Source of the DNA: Promicromonospora sp. MEB111
GTDB lineage: Bacteria > Actinomycetota > Actinomycetes > Actinomycetales > Cellulomonadaceae
Assembly: GCF_030209445.1 (NCBI RefSeq)
Contig: NZ_JARVSD010000018.1
Location: forward strand, 1-64,000
Length of the DNA stretch: 64,000 bases
Direction: 5' to 3'
In this document: piece by piece, positions 1-8,125 of the stretch
Numbering within the stretch: the stretch's first letter is position 1
Layout of the letters: each line of letters begins with the position of its first letter
Notes under the pieces: model-generated
Told to the model about the DNA's origin: nothing
Databases searched by the model: none
Seen by the model: only the letters and a program-made list of their open reading frames with translations
Program-made: the position numbers and the translations under genes

Positions 1-108
1 CACGCCGTCCAGGGCGCGCACGATCGCCTCACCCTTGCCGTACGTCTTCGTCAGGGAACGGGCGCGCACTGCGGGCGACGACCCGGGCGCGTACACGGTG
101 GTGTCCAT
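1..108 (-). CDS. ABC transporter ATP-binding protein, N-terminal 36 codons only
   Basis: The ATG lies at 106-108 and the reading frame runs off the left edge of the window. The visible protein begins MDTTVYAPGSSPAV and continues RARSLTKTYGKGEAIVRALDGV in two parts. The block L-T-K-T-Y-G-x-G followed by V-R-A-L-D-G-V is the usual beginning of the nucleotide-binding subunit of MacB/LolD-type exporters (A-loop Tyr, then the first strand pair). Walker A would lie just beyond the edge. A MacB-type permease is expected further left, as in the pair at 42579-44554. The start is short and hydrophilic as usual for the family. Partial, so substrate cannot be judged. Confidence 0.75.
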   Translation of the reverse strand, partial: MDTTVYAPGSSPAVRARSLTKTYGKGEAIVRALDGV

Positions 109-172
109 GGGAAGGACGCTACGGACCGGGGGCACCCGACGGCGTCCGGCCCCGGGCTGGTCTTGGTCGGCC

Positions 173-199
173 CCTGGGTCATACCCAGGTCGTACGACC
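173..199 (-). promoter_or_regulatory. Two adjoining palindromes upstream of the ABC ATPase gene
   Basis: CCTGGGT (173-179) and ACCCAGG (183-189) form a perfect inverted repeat around three bases. It abuts the 12-bp perfect palindrome GGTCGTACGACC (188-199). Read on the minus strand, the 23 bases 195 to 173 match 17 of 23 positions of the element at 42468-42490 in front of the other MacB-type ABC operon. This suggests a shared promoter or operator; no regulator is identified. Confidence 0.5.
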
Positions 200-225
200 C
201 ACCCTGACCAGCCCGGGGGCGTGCG

Positions 226-2409
226 TCAGTCCACGGCGTCGAGCTCGATGACGATGCCGTGCGCGGGGTGCAGCAGCGGGAGCCGCAGCCCGACCGCGCC
301 CAGCGCCGCGCCGGGCACCTCGGCCGGCGCCTCACCCGGCGCCGCGAACAGCGGCGGGGCGTTGCGGGGCGGGTCCGCGGCCAGCGGCAGCGACACGCGG
401 TACCGGCGTGCCGGGTCCAGGCCCGGCACGCGCAGCAGCGCGGGCAGCGACCGGTCGCCGGTCACCGACCGCACCACGCGCACCACCGCCCTGCTCCGGT
501 CGGGCGCGACGACGACGGTCGCGCTCGTCCCCGTGTCGCCGGTCGGCGGGTGGTGCACGTCGCCGGTGTGCAGCAGCGGCCGCAGCCGCCGGTACGCGGC
601 GATGCCGTCGCGCAGCCGCTCCAGCTCGTCCGGCGTGCCCGCCGTCAGGTCCCACTCGATGCCGAAGTGCCCGGTCAGCGCCACGGCGATCCGCAGGTCG
701 AGCCCCGTGGCGCGCCGGGTCGTGTGGGCCACCGGCGGGCCGACGTGCGTGCCCACGAGCTCCGGGGGCAGCAGCAGCTCGGTCCAGCGCTGGATGGCCA
801 GCCGCTCGACCGGGTCGTTCGTGTCCGAGGCCCACACCCGGTCCGTGTGCTCCAGCACGCCGAGGTCCACGCGCGCCCCGCCCGAGGCGCACGCCTCGAT
901 CTCCAGCCCGGGGTGCCGCGCCCGGAGCGCCGCCAGCAGCCGGTAGACCGCCGCCGTGTGCCGGTGCACGTTCGCCCGGCCGGCGGTCACGGCCTCGATG
1001 AGGTCCCGGTTCTGGTCCCACTTGACGTAGTCGAGCCGGTACTCCGTCACGAGCGCCGAGACCGCCTCCAGCAGGTGGTCGAACACCTCCGGCCGCGACA
1101 CGTCGAGCACGAACTGGTTGCGCCAGGGCCGCACCTCGTTCTCCACCGGCTGCAGCAGCCAGTCCGGGTGCTCCCGCGCGAGCTGCGAGTCGAGGTTGAC
1201 CATCTCCGGTTCGAGCCACAGCCCGAACTCCATGCCCTCGTCGCGCACGACGTCGACCAGCGGGTGCAGCCCGTCCGGCCACGGCTCGGGGTCGACGCGC
1301 CAGTCGCCCAGGCCGGCCGAGTCGTCGCGGCGGCCGAGGAACCAGCCGTCGTCGAGCACGAACCGCTCCACGCCGAGGTCGGCGGCGAGGCGGGCGAGCC
1401 GCTGGAGCTTTCCCAGGTCGTGGTCGAAGTAGACGGCCTCCCAGGTGTTCAGCGTCACCGGGCGGGGCGTGCGCGGGTGCCCCGGGCGGCCGCGCACGAA
1501 CCGGTGGAACCGCTGCCCGACGCCGTCCAGACCCCCGTCGCTCCACACGAACAGCGCGGCCGGGGTGCGGAACGAGGCACCGGGCCCGACCGTGATCTCG
1601 CCCGGCCGCAGCAGTGGCCCGGCGCCGAGCACCGTGCGGCTCTCGGGCAGCGCGTCGACCCGGTGCACCGAGTCGCCGCTCCACGCGAGGTGCACCGCCC
1701 ACACCTCGCCCCGGCCGTCGTCGAACCCGGCGGTCCCGAGCGCGAGCACCAGCGGGGAGTCGTGCCCGGTGCGGCCGCGGCGCGACTCGCGCGCCTGGCT
1801 GCCCTGGGTGAGCGGACGGCGCTGCGGGGTGCGCTCGCGCGTCCACCGCCCCGAGAAGTCCAGGACCTCCGCGGCGAGGTCGCCGACCGGCATCGTCGCC
1901 TCCAGGATCGCGAGGTCGACCGGCTCGGCGCCCGTGTTGTGCAGCTCGTGCTCGACCTGCAGCACCCCCGACGCGTCGAGCGTGAGGTCCACGACGACGC
2001 GCAGCCCCACAGCCTCGGCGGTGACGCGCAGGTGCCGCTCGTCGCCGTCGGCCGCGGTGCGCCGCCAGCGCGGCAGCAGCGCCCGGCCGCCCACGTGCCC
2101 GGCGAGGCCCGGGCGGCCCTCCCAGCCGTCGTGCTCGCCGGGGAGCACCGTGAGCGGCCACGGCGCATCGAGCGCGCTGGGCGACGCCGGGCGCGCCACC
2201 GACCGCAGCAGCCGCCGGGCGTCGTCCGCGCCGAACGGGCCGACGTCCCGGCCCCAGTGCACCACCTCCGGCAGCCCGTCCCGCGGCAGGGCGACGACGA
2301 CGCCGACGCCGGCCGCGCGCAGCACGTGCACGCGCGGGCCGGCGCCGGGGTCGGCGCCGGTCAGCTCGGTGCCGGCAGGGCCGGTCACCTCGGTCGCGTC
2401 GAGCGTCAC
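226..2409 (-). CDS. Alpha-galactosidase, glycoside hydrolase family GH36
   Basis: Predicted cytoplasmic retaining alpha-galactosidase (727 aa, normal for bacterial GH36) removing alpha-1,6-linked galactose from oligosaccharides. Family marks: DDGWFLG near residue 350, the nucleophile Asp in KWDQN near 465, the CASGG-R-D substrate-binding block, and the acid/base Asp in SDTNDP near 529. No signal peptide is visible. The start is GTG at 2407-2409, overlapping the TGA of the GH42 gene upstream in a GTGA junction, so the two are probably translationally coupled in one transcript led by the operator at 4518-4538. The beta-mannosidase and sugar importer across the ROK gene suggest galactosylated manno-oligosaccharides as a natural source; that substrate is inferred. 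Confidence 0.93.
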   Translation of the reverse strand: MTLDATEVTGPAGTELTGADPGAGPRVHVLRAAGVGVVVALPRDGLPEVVHWGRDVGPFGADDARRLLRSVARPASPSALDAPWPLTVLPGEHDGWEGRPGLAGHVGGRALLPRWRRTAADGDERHLRVTAEAVGLRVVVDLTLDASGVLQVEHELHNTGAEPVDLAILEATMPVGDLAAEVLDFSGRWTRERTPQRRPLTQGSQARESRRGRTGHDSPLVLALGTAGFDDGRGEVWAVHLAWSGDSVHRVDALPESRTVLGAGPLLRPGEITVGPGASFRTPAALFVWSDGGLDGVGQRFHRFVRGRPGHPRTPRPVTLNTWEAVYFDHDLGKLQRLARLAADLGVERFVLDDGWFLGRRDDSAGLGDWRVDPEPWPDGLHPLVDVVRDEGMEFGLWLEPEMVNLDSQLAREHPDWLLQPVENEVRPWRNQFVLDVSRPEVFDHLLEAVSALVTEYRLDYVKWDQNRDLIEAVTAGRANVHRHTAAVYRLLAALRARHPGLEIEACASGGARVDLGVLEHTDRVWASDTNDPVERLAIQRWTELLLPPELVGTHVGPPVAHTTRRATGLDLRIAVALTGHFGIEWDLTAGTPDELERLRDGIAAYRRLRPLLHTGDVHHPPTGDTGTSATVVVAPDRSRAVVRVVRSVTGDRSLPALLRVPGLDPARRYRVSLPLAADPPRNAPPLFAAPGEAPAEVPGAALGAVGLRLPLLHPAHGIVIELDAVD

Positions 2410-4448
2410 TCGGCGGCGCTCTCGCGCAGCACGACCACGCGGCCGGCGGGCACGAGCGCCGCGCCGTCGAACGTCGCGTCGTCCAGGAGCGAGCGGCCGG
2501 ACACGGCCACCGTCTCGTCGGCGTCGGAGTGGTTGACGAGGAACAGGACGTCGCCGTCCGGCGTCCGCCGTCGGACCGCCTCGATCCCCGTGCCCGCCTC
2601 GACCGCGCGGGGCAGGCCGAGCTCGTCGATGAGCCGGTCGGCGATCCGCGTGGCCGAGTCGAGCGGGAGCTGCGCCGACACGTACCAGGCGGCGCCGTCC
2701 CCGACGGCGTTGCGGGTCACGGCCGCCCGGCCGGCGGAGTCCCCGTCCGCGTAGGTCACGACCGCCTCGGCACCGTGCAGGTTGGTGTCCTCGCTCCAGT
2801 CGGTGACCTCGCCGCCGTCGGACAGGTGCACCGTCTCGTCCGCCTGCAGCGGGCGGAACTCCTCGGTCGTGACGCCGAGCAGGTCGCGGAACGCGCCGGG
2901 GTAGCCACCGCCGCGCACGCGGCTGGTCTCGTCGACGACGCCCGAGAGGTACGTGACGAGCGCCGTGCCGCCGCCGCGCACGAACGCGTCGACCCGCGCC
3001 GCCTGCGCGTCGGAGACCACGAGCAGCGTGGGCAGGACCACGAGGTCGTAGCCGTCGAGGTCGGCGTCGACAGGAAGCACGTCGACCAGCACCTGCCGCT
3101 GCCAGAAGACCCGGTGCCAGAGCCGGGTCTCGCGGGAGTACCGCAGGGCGCGGTGCGGCTTGAGCCCCTGCTGCAGCGCCCAGGCCGACTCCTCGTCGAC
3201 CAGGAGCGCCACCTTGGCCGGCTCCACCGGCGAGCCCGCGATGCTCCGGAGCCGCCGCAGCGCGTCGCCGAGCCGCACGACCTCGCGCCACACGCGGCTC
3301 TCGGTGCCGGCGTGGGGCAGCATCGCGGAGTGGAACTGCTCGGTCCCCGCGGTCGAGGCCCGCCACTGGAAGAACATCGCGCCGTCCGAGCCGCGGGCCA
3401 CGTGGGCGAGCGCGTTCCGGAGGATCTCGCCGGGTGCCTTGGCGCGGTTGCGCTGCTGCCAGCTCGGCGCCCCGGTGGAGTGCTCCATGAGCAGCCACGG
3501 CGTGCGGTCGGCGGCCAGGCCGCGCATCCGGTCGGCCGCGAAGGCGAGGTCCTGCTCGCGCACCGGGTCGTCCACGATCGTGTAGTGGTCGTTCGCCACG
3601 ACGTCGACATGCGCGGCCCAGTCGGAGTAGTCGACCACATGGCGGCCGGAGCCGACCATGAAGTTGGTGGTGACGGGCGCTTCGCTGTGCGCACGGAGCA
3701 CGGCCGCCTCGGCGAGGTAGTGCTCGAGCAGCTCGTCGGAGGAGAACCGCTCGTAGGCGAGGAACAGCCCCGGGTTCACCTTGTGCTGCTCGCTCCGGGG
3801 CGGCTCGATGTGGTCGATGTCGGCGAAGGTGTGGCCCCAGAACGCCGTGCCCCACGCGGCGTTGACCGCCTCGACGGTGCCGTACTCCGCCCGCAGCCAC
3901 TCCCGGAACCGGGCCGCCGACACGTCGCACCAGCACCGCCCGTTGCCGCCGCCGAGCTCGTTGCTCACGTGCCACAGGCGCACCGCGGGGTGGTCGCCGT
4001 AGCGCTCGGCCAGCGCGGTGGTGATCCGCAGCGCGTGCTCCCGGAACACTGGTGAGCTCGCGCACCAGCCGAGCCGCCCGCCGGGTTGCTCCCGCACGCC
4101 GTAGGCGTCGACCGGCAGCACCTCCGGGTGCGCGTGCAGCAGCCAGCTCGGCGGCGCGGCGGTCGGGGTGGCGAGGTCGACGGCGATGCCGGACTCGTGC
4201 AGCAGCCCGATGATCTCGTCGAACCAGCCCCAGTCGTACTCGCCCTCGCGCGGTTCGAGCAGCCCCCAGGAGAACACGCCGAGGGTGACGATGTTGACGC
4301 CCGCCTCGCGCATGAGCCGCACGTCCTCGCGCCACACCTCGGGCGCCCACTGCTCGGGGTTGTAGTCGCCGCCGTAGCTCAGGCCGTCGGTCGGCCAGCC
4401 GGTCAGGGCGTGGCGGGTGGGGGGTCGTTCGGTAGCGCGGCGGGCCAT
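2406..4448 (-). CDS. Beta-galactosidase, glycoside hydrolase family GH42
   Basis: Predicted intracellular GH42 beta-galactosidase of 680 aa, a typical length. The (beta/alpha)8 catalytic domain opens with GGDYNPEQW near residue 26. The acid/base Glu is in WHVSNELGG (about residue 164) and the nucleophile Glu in LLMEHSTGA (about 322). A trimerisation domain and a C-terminal beta domain follow. A Cys-rich stretch RCWC near 170 is where some members bind zinc. The ATG at 4446-4448 has an AAGGGG ribosome site eight bases upstream. It is the first gene of a two-gene operon with the GH36 gene and lies directly behind a ROK operator. Substrate beyond beta-galactosides is not determinable. Confidence 0.94.
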   Translation of the reverse strand: MARRATERPPTRHALTGWPTDGLSYGGDYNPEQWAPEVWREDVRLMREAGVNIVTLGVFSWGLLEPREGEYDWGWFDEIIGLLHESGIAVDLATPTAAPPSWLLHAHPEVLPVDAYGVREQPGGRLGWCASSPVFREHALRITTALAERYGDHPAVRLWHVSNELGGGNGRCWCDVSAARFREWLRAEYGTVEAVNAAWGTAFWGHTFADIDHIEPPRSEQHKVNPGLFLAYERFSSDELLEHYLAEAAVLRAHSEAPVTTNFMVGSGRHVVDYSDWAAHVDVVANDHYTIVDDPVREQDLAFAADRMRGLAADRTPWLLMEHSTGAPSWQQRNRAKAPGEILRNALAHVARGSDGAMFFQWRASTAGTEQFHSAMLPHAGTESRVWREVVRLGDALRRLRSIAGSPVEPAKVALLVDEESAWALQQGLKPHRALRYSRETRLWHRVFWQRQVLVDVLPVDADLDGYDLVVLPTLLVVSDAQAARVDAFVRGGGTALVTYLSGVVDETSRVRGGGYPGAFRDLLGVTTEEFRPLQADETVHLSDGGEVTDWSEDTNLHGAEAVVTYADGDSAGRAAVTRNAVGDGAAWYVSAQLPLDSATRIADRLIDELGLPRAVEAGTGIEAVRRRTPDGDVLFLVNHSDADETVAVSGRSLLDDATFDGAALVPAGRVVVLRESAAE

Positions 4449-4470
4449 GGGGCATCCCCTTCGATGTCGG

Positions 4471-4492
4471 CGAGGAGGCAGTCGCCTCCTCG
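4471..4492 (-). promoter_or_regulatory. Perfect 9-bp stem, 4-base loop at the GH42 transcript start
   Basis: CGAGGAGGC (4471-4479) and GCCTCCTCG (4484-4492) pair perfectly around AGTC. The stem lies 23 bases before the GH42 start and about where transcription should begin given the -10 AAGTCT at 4496-4501. It could stabilise the 5' end, attenuate, or be a second protein-binding palindrome; the sequence does not decide. Confidence 0.5.
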
Positions 4493-4517
4493 CTCAGACT
4501 TGTCGAGAACCCGGGCG

Positions 4518-4538
4518 TTTGTCAATCTGTGAAACAAA
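4518..4538 (-). promoter_or_regulatory. ROK-type operator with embedded -35 box, GH42-GH36 promoter
   Basis: On the minus strand this 21-bp site reads TTTGTTTCAC, then A, then GATTGACAAA. It differs only at the central base from the site at 5798-5818. TTGACA (4525 to 4520) is the -35 box of a promoter whose -10 is AAGTCT (4501 to 4496, 18-base spacer). A repressor on the site would hide the -35 box. The ROK protein encoded between the two sites is the obvious ligand. Confidence 0.82.
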
Positions 4539-4553
4539 CATGAGGCGGCGGAC

Positions 4554-5714
4554 TCAGAACTGGAGCATCGTGCGGATGCCCAGCACGGCCCCTCCGCGCG
4601 CCCACTCGTCGAACTGGAACGGCTGGATGTCCAGGGACAGCGGGGGGATGCCGGGGGCGCGCACCTGTTCGATCGTCGCGTACACCTCGTCGCCGGCGAG
4701 CTCCATGACGACCAGCCCGTCGCCGGCGAGCACGATCTTCTCGGGGTCGAGGGCGTTGGCCACCGTGCCGATGAGTACGCCGAGCGCATGGCCCGCGTCG
4801 GTGAAGGCGCGCCGGGCGCCCGCGTGGCCGTCCCGCGCGAGCTCGACGGCGCCGGCGAAGTCGAGACCGGGGACCCGGAGCGCGTCGACGATCGCAGCGT
4901 TCGGCAGCAGTGCGCTCACGCAGCCGCGGTGTCCCTGGCCGCAGATGGGCCCGGCGGAGTCGACGGGCAGGTGGTCGAGCCTGCCGGCGCGCCCGTGGTG
5001 GCCGGTGACGACGCGGTCGTCGACGACGAAGCCGGTGCCGACACCGGCGCCGACGGTGATGAGTGCGAGCGAGCTGCAGCCCACGCCCGCACCGAACCAG
5101 TGCTCGGTGGCAGTGAGCGCGCGCACATCGTTCTCCGCGCTCGCCGGGATGCGGAGCCGGGCGGTCAGCCGCTCGGCGAGATACACGTCGACCCAGCCCA
5201 GGAACTGGGACTTCTTGACAACCTGCCGGCCGTCCAGCAGGGTCAGGTCGCCCGCGAGAGCGACGCCGCAGGCGACGATCGTGCCGTACTCCTCGACGAA
5301 CCGGGCGTGGATGACGGCGATCTGGTCGATCACCGCGTCGGGTTCGCGCGAGCTGATGGGCTCCTCGTGGACGGCCACGATGCGCGCGCCGAGGTCGGTG
5401 ACGACTGCGAACACGGTGTCCCCGGTGAGCTTCACCCCGAGGAAGTGCCGCGCGTCGTGCCGCACGACGAGCAGCTCGCTCGGGCGCCCGGTCGCGCCGC
5501 GCAGCTCGACGGCGCCCTCGGCGACGAGCCCGTGGTCCATGAGGGCCCGGGTGGCCCGGGTCAGGCTCGCCCGCGACACACCGAGCCGCCGTGCGATCTC
5601 GGCACGGGGCAGGGGTCCGTGGATGAGCAGCTCGCGCAGCACGCCGCGCTCGGCGTCGGCCAGCACCGGCCACACGGCCGCGCTCGACGGCACCTCGGAC
5701 TGGGCTCGCGACAT
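4554..5714 (-). CDS. ROK-family transcriptional repressor
   Basis: Sugar-responsive regulator of 386 aa. An N-terminal winged helix-turn-helix (about residues 15-75, with EIARRLGVSRASLTRA) is followed by a ROK actin-like ATPase-fold domain. The ROK zinc motif is present in reduced form, ICGQGHRGC, after a GHHGRAG segment. The start is ATG 5712-5714 with GGAGACGAGG upstream. A longer reading is possible, but it would run into the operator and promoter at 5798-5839. The gene sits between two matching operators, so it probably represses both the glycosidase operon and the importer operon until an intracellular sugar binds. Being on the minus strand just upstream of GH42, it could read into that operon. 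Confidence 0.9.
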   Translation of the reverse strand: MSRAQSEVPSSAAVWPVLADAERGVLRELLIHGPLPRAEIARRLGVSRASLTRATRALMDHGLVAEGAVELRGATGRPSELLVVRHDARHFLGVKLTGDTVFAVVTDLGARIVAVHEEPISSREPDAVIDQIAVIHARFVEEYGTIVACGVALAGDLTLLDGRQVVKKSQFLGWVDVYLAERLTARLRIPASAENDVRALTATEHWFGAGVGCSSLALITVGAGVGTGFVVDDRVVTGHHGRAGRLDHLPVDSAGPICGQGHRGCVSALLPNAAIVDALRVPGLDFAGAVELARDGHAGARRAFTDAGHALGVLIGTVANALDPEKIVLAGDGLVVMELAGDEVYATIEQVRAPGIPPLSLDIQPFQFDEWARGGAVLGIRTMLQF

Positions 5715-5797
5715 CCCGCACCTCGTCTCCTCGCCCCGGATCCTAACCGTCCTCCGAGGTCGAACGGGCCGCATCGCCTCCAGCGGCGAACAGCGTC

Positions 5798-5839
5798 TTT
5801 GTTTCACTGATTGACAAAGCATGCCCCCGCCGCCATGCT
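5798..5839 (+). promoter_or_regulatory. ROK operator (5798-5818) overlapping importer promoter
   Basis: The 21-bp site reads TTTGTTTCAC, then T, then GATTGACAAA. Its TTGACA (5811-5816) is a -35 box, followed after 17 bases by -10 CATGCT (5834-5839). The binding-protein gene starts at 5892 behind AAGGAG. Apart from the centre it is identical to the site before the GH42 operon, in opposite orientation, so the two arms of the locus should respond together. Confidence 0.83.
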
Positions 5840-5891
5840 TTGGTCCAGTTGGCGCATGATCGCCGACTCGCACCCGTCAAAGGAGACCCCC

Positions 5892-7187
5892 ATGCGAATC
5901 AGACCCCTCGTGGCGTCCGCGACCGCCGCCGTCAGTGCTGCCGCCGTCCTGACCGGCTGCGGCGCCGCCGGCGGTGCCGGTACCGACGGGCCCGTCACCC
6001 TGGAGCTCTGGTCCTGGACCGCCGAGGGCCAGAGCGTCGTCGACCAGTGGAACAACGAGAACCCGGACATCCAGGTGAAGCTGACCGACGCCGGTGGCGG
6101 GGACGAGTCGTCCCAGAAGCTGCTGACCGCGTCGCGTGCCGGGAACGCCCCCGACCTCGCGCTCGTCGAGTACACGACCCTCCCGTCCCTGATCGTCGCC
6201 GACGTCCCGCAGGAGATCACGGACTATGTGGGCGACGTGCAGGACGCCTTCACCGAGGGCACCTGGGCCCAGACCACGTTCGACGGCGCCGTGTTCGGCG
6301 TGCCGCAGGACGTCGGCCCGATGGCGTTCGTCTACCGGACCGACCGGTTCGAGGAGCTCGGCGTCCCCGTGCCCACGACGTGGGAGGAGTTCCGCACGGC
6401 GGCGGCCGCCGTCAAGGAGGCCGACCCGGACGCCGTCATCACGAGCCTGCCACCCACGGAGTTCGGCTTCTTCGCCGGCGTCGCCACGCAGGCCGGCGGC
6501 GAGTGGTGGTCGGTGGACGGCGACGAGTGGACGGTCGGGATCGCCGACGAGGCGTCGCTCGAGGTGGCCGACTACTTCGAGGAGCTCGCCACCGACGGCC
6601 TCATCCAGACCGAGCCGCTGCTGACCCCGGAGTACAACGCCATGGTCAACGCCGGCACGATGCTCTCCTGGCCCTCGGCCGTCTGGGCGCCGAGCGTGAT
6701 CGAGTCCGTCGCCCCCGACACCGCCGGCAAGTGGGCGATGGCGCCGCTGCCGCAGTGGACGCCCGGCGACAAGGCGGTCGCCTACCAGGGTGGCTCAGCC
6801 CTCGTCGTGACGAAGGACAGCGAGCACCCCGAGGAAGCGGCCAAGTTCGCCACCTGGCTCAATGCCAGCGAGGAGGGCAACGGCCTGCTCCTGGACACGC
6901 AGAGCCTGTACCCGGCCTCGGACGAGGGCCAGGAGATGGCGGAGAGCAACGACCCGCCGAGCCTCATGCCGCAGCAGAAGGACTTCTACTCGGTCGCCGC
7001 TGACATCTCCTCCGACACCGTCCCGGTGACCTGGGGGCCGGACGTGAACCTCGCCAAGTCGGTGTTCGAGGACGAGCTGGGCAAGGCCATCAAGAACGGC
7101 ACACCCTGGCGTGACGCGTTCGTCGCCACGCAGGACGCGGTGGTGGCCGACATGAAGGAGACCGGGTTCACTGTGAGCAACGGCTGA
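5892..7187 (+). CDS. Sugar ABC transporter substrate-binding lipoprotein
   Basis: Extracytoplasmic solute-binding protein of family 1 (431 aa). The signal peptide MRIRPLVASATAAVS leads to lipobox LTGC, with the lipidated Cys near residue 23, so the mature protein is tethered to the membrane. The body has the family pattern: LWSWTAEG early, PQDVGPMAFVYRTD, then PTTWEEF and WLNASEEG. The start at 5892 follows AAGGAGACCCCC. It leads an operon with two permeases but no ATPase; in actinobacteria such importers normally share a common MsiK-type ATPase encoded elsewhere. The likely cargo is an oligosaccharide that the linked glycosidases cut. Confidence 0.93.
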   Translation: MRIRPLVASATAAVSAAAVLTGCGAAGGAGTDGPVTLELWSWTAEGQSVVDQWNNENPDIQVKLTDAGGGDESSQKLLTASRAGNAPDLALVEYTTLPSLIVADVPQEITDYVGDVQDAFTEGTWAQTTFDGAVFGVPQDVGPMAFVYRTDRFEELGVPVPTTWEEFRTAAAAVKEADPDAVITSLPPTEFGFFAGVATQAGGEWWSVDGDEWTVGIADEASLEVADYFEELATDGLIQTEPLLTPEYNAMVNAGTMLSWPSAVWAPSVIESVAPDTAGKWAMAPLPQWTPGDKAVAYQGGSALVVTKDSEHPEEAAKFATWLNASEEGNGLLLDTQSLYPASDEGQEMAESNDPPSLMPQQKDFYSVAADISSDTVPVTWGPDVNLAKSVFEDELGKAIKNGTPWRDAFVATQDAVVADMKETGFTVSNG

Positions 7188-7198
7188 GGACGGCAACG

Positions 7199-8125
7199 AT
7201 GTCGACCACCGTGCAGGCCCCACGCCGCCGTCCCCGACGGTGGCAGGTCGCGCCCTACCTGTTCACCGCCCCCGCGGTGATCCTCTATATCGCCTTCATG
7301 CTCGTCCCGGTCGGCTACGCCGTCTGGCTGAGCCTGCGTGCCTACCGCATCGAGGGGGCGCTCCTGGGGCGCAAGACCGACGTGTTCGTCGGCCTCGAGA
7401 ACTATGCCGCCGTGCTGACCAACCCCGACTTCGCCGCCGGGTTCGGTCGGCTCGCGGTCTACGGCATCATCGCGGTGCCCCTCACGCTCGGACTGGCGCT
7501 CCTGTTCGCGCTCGTGCTGGACACCCCGGCCGCGCGGCTCAAGCGGTTCGGGCGCACGGCGATCTTCATCCCCTATGCGGTACCCGGCGTCGTCGCCGCG
7601 CTGCTGTGGGGCTTCATGTACCTGCCGAGCACGAGCCCGTTCTCGTACCTCACGCGGGCGGTCGGGCTGGGCACCATCCCGTTCCTCGAGGAGCCGGGGC
7701 TGTTCGGCTCGCTGGCGAACATCGCGGTCTGGGGCGGCGTCGGGTTCAACATGATCATCATCTACACGTCGCTGCGGAGCATCCCGAGCGAGATCTACGA
7801 GTCCGCCCGTCTCGACGGCGCCAGCGAGACGCAGATCGCGCTGCGGATCAAGGTGCCGCTCGTGGTGCCGGCCCTCGTGCTCACCGGGGTGTTCTCGCTG
7901 ATCGGCACCCTGCAGCTGTACAGCGAGCCCGCGACCCTGCAGCCGATGACGAGCGCCATCTCGAACACCTGGGTCCCCCTGATGACCATCTACCGCGACG
8001 CCTTCGGGACCGACGACCTGCCGCAGGCCGCCGCCGCGTCCACCGTGCTCGCCGTCGGGACCGTACTCGTCTCGGTGATCATCCTGCGGATCGTCAACCG
8101 CAAGCGCATGGGAGTCGAACGATGA
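7199..8125 (+). CDS. Sugar ABC transporter permease, MalF type
   Basis: Inner-membrane permease subunit of 308 aa with about six transmembrane helices, the first at APYLFTAPAVILYIAFML. The cytoplasmic EAA loop, which contacts the ATPase, appears as YESARLDGASETQIALRIKVPL near residues 200-220 (two parts: YESARLDGAS, then ETQIALRIKVPL). It lies 11 bp after the binding-protein gene and its TGA overlaps the ATG of the next permease (ATGA), so the three are co-transcribed. The pair forms the channel that receives sugar from the lipoprotein. Confidence 0.92.
   Translation: MSTTVQAPRRRPRRWQVAPYLFTAPAVILYIAFMLVPVGYAVWLSLRAYRIEGALLGRKTDVFVGLENYAAVLTNPDFAAGFGRLAVYGIIAVPLTLGLALLFALVLDTPAARLKRFGRTAIFIPYAVPGVVAALLWGFMYLPSTSPFSYLTRAVGLGTIPFLEEPGLFGSLANIAVWGGVGFNMIIIYTSLRSIPSEIYESARLDGASETQIALRIKVPLVVPALVLTGVFSLIGTLQLYSEPATLQPMTSAISNTWVPLMTIYRDAFGTDDLPQAAAASTVLAVGTVLVSVIILRIVNRKRMGVER

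Noticed and set aside
226-4455. A 1409-codon open frame on the minus strand covering both glycosidase genes
   Set aside because: Only its first part equals the GH36 gene. The upstream part is an out-of-frame, Arg/Ala-rich reading of GH42, which has its own clear motifs. High GC leaves few stop codons in shadow frames.
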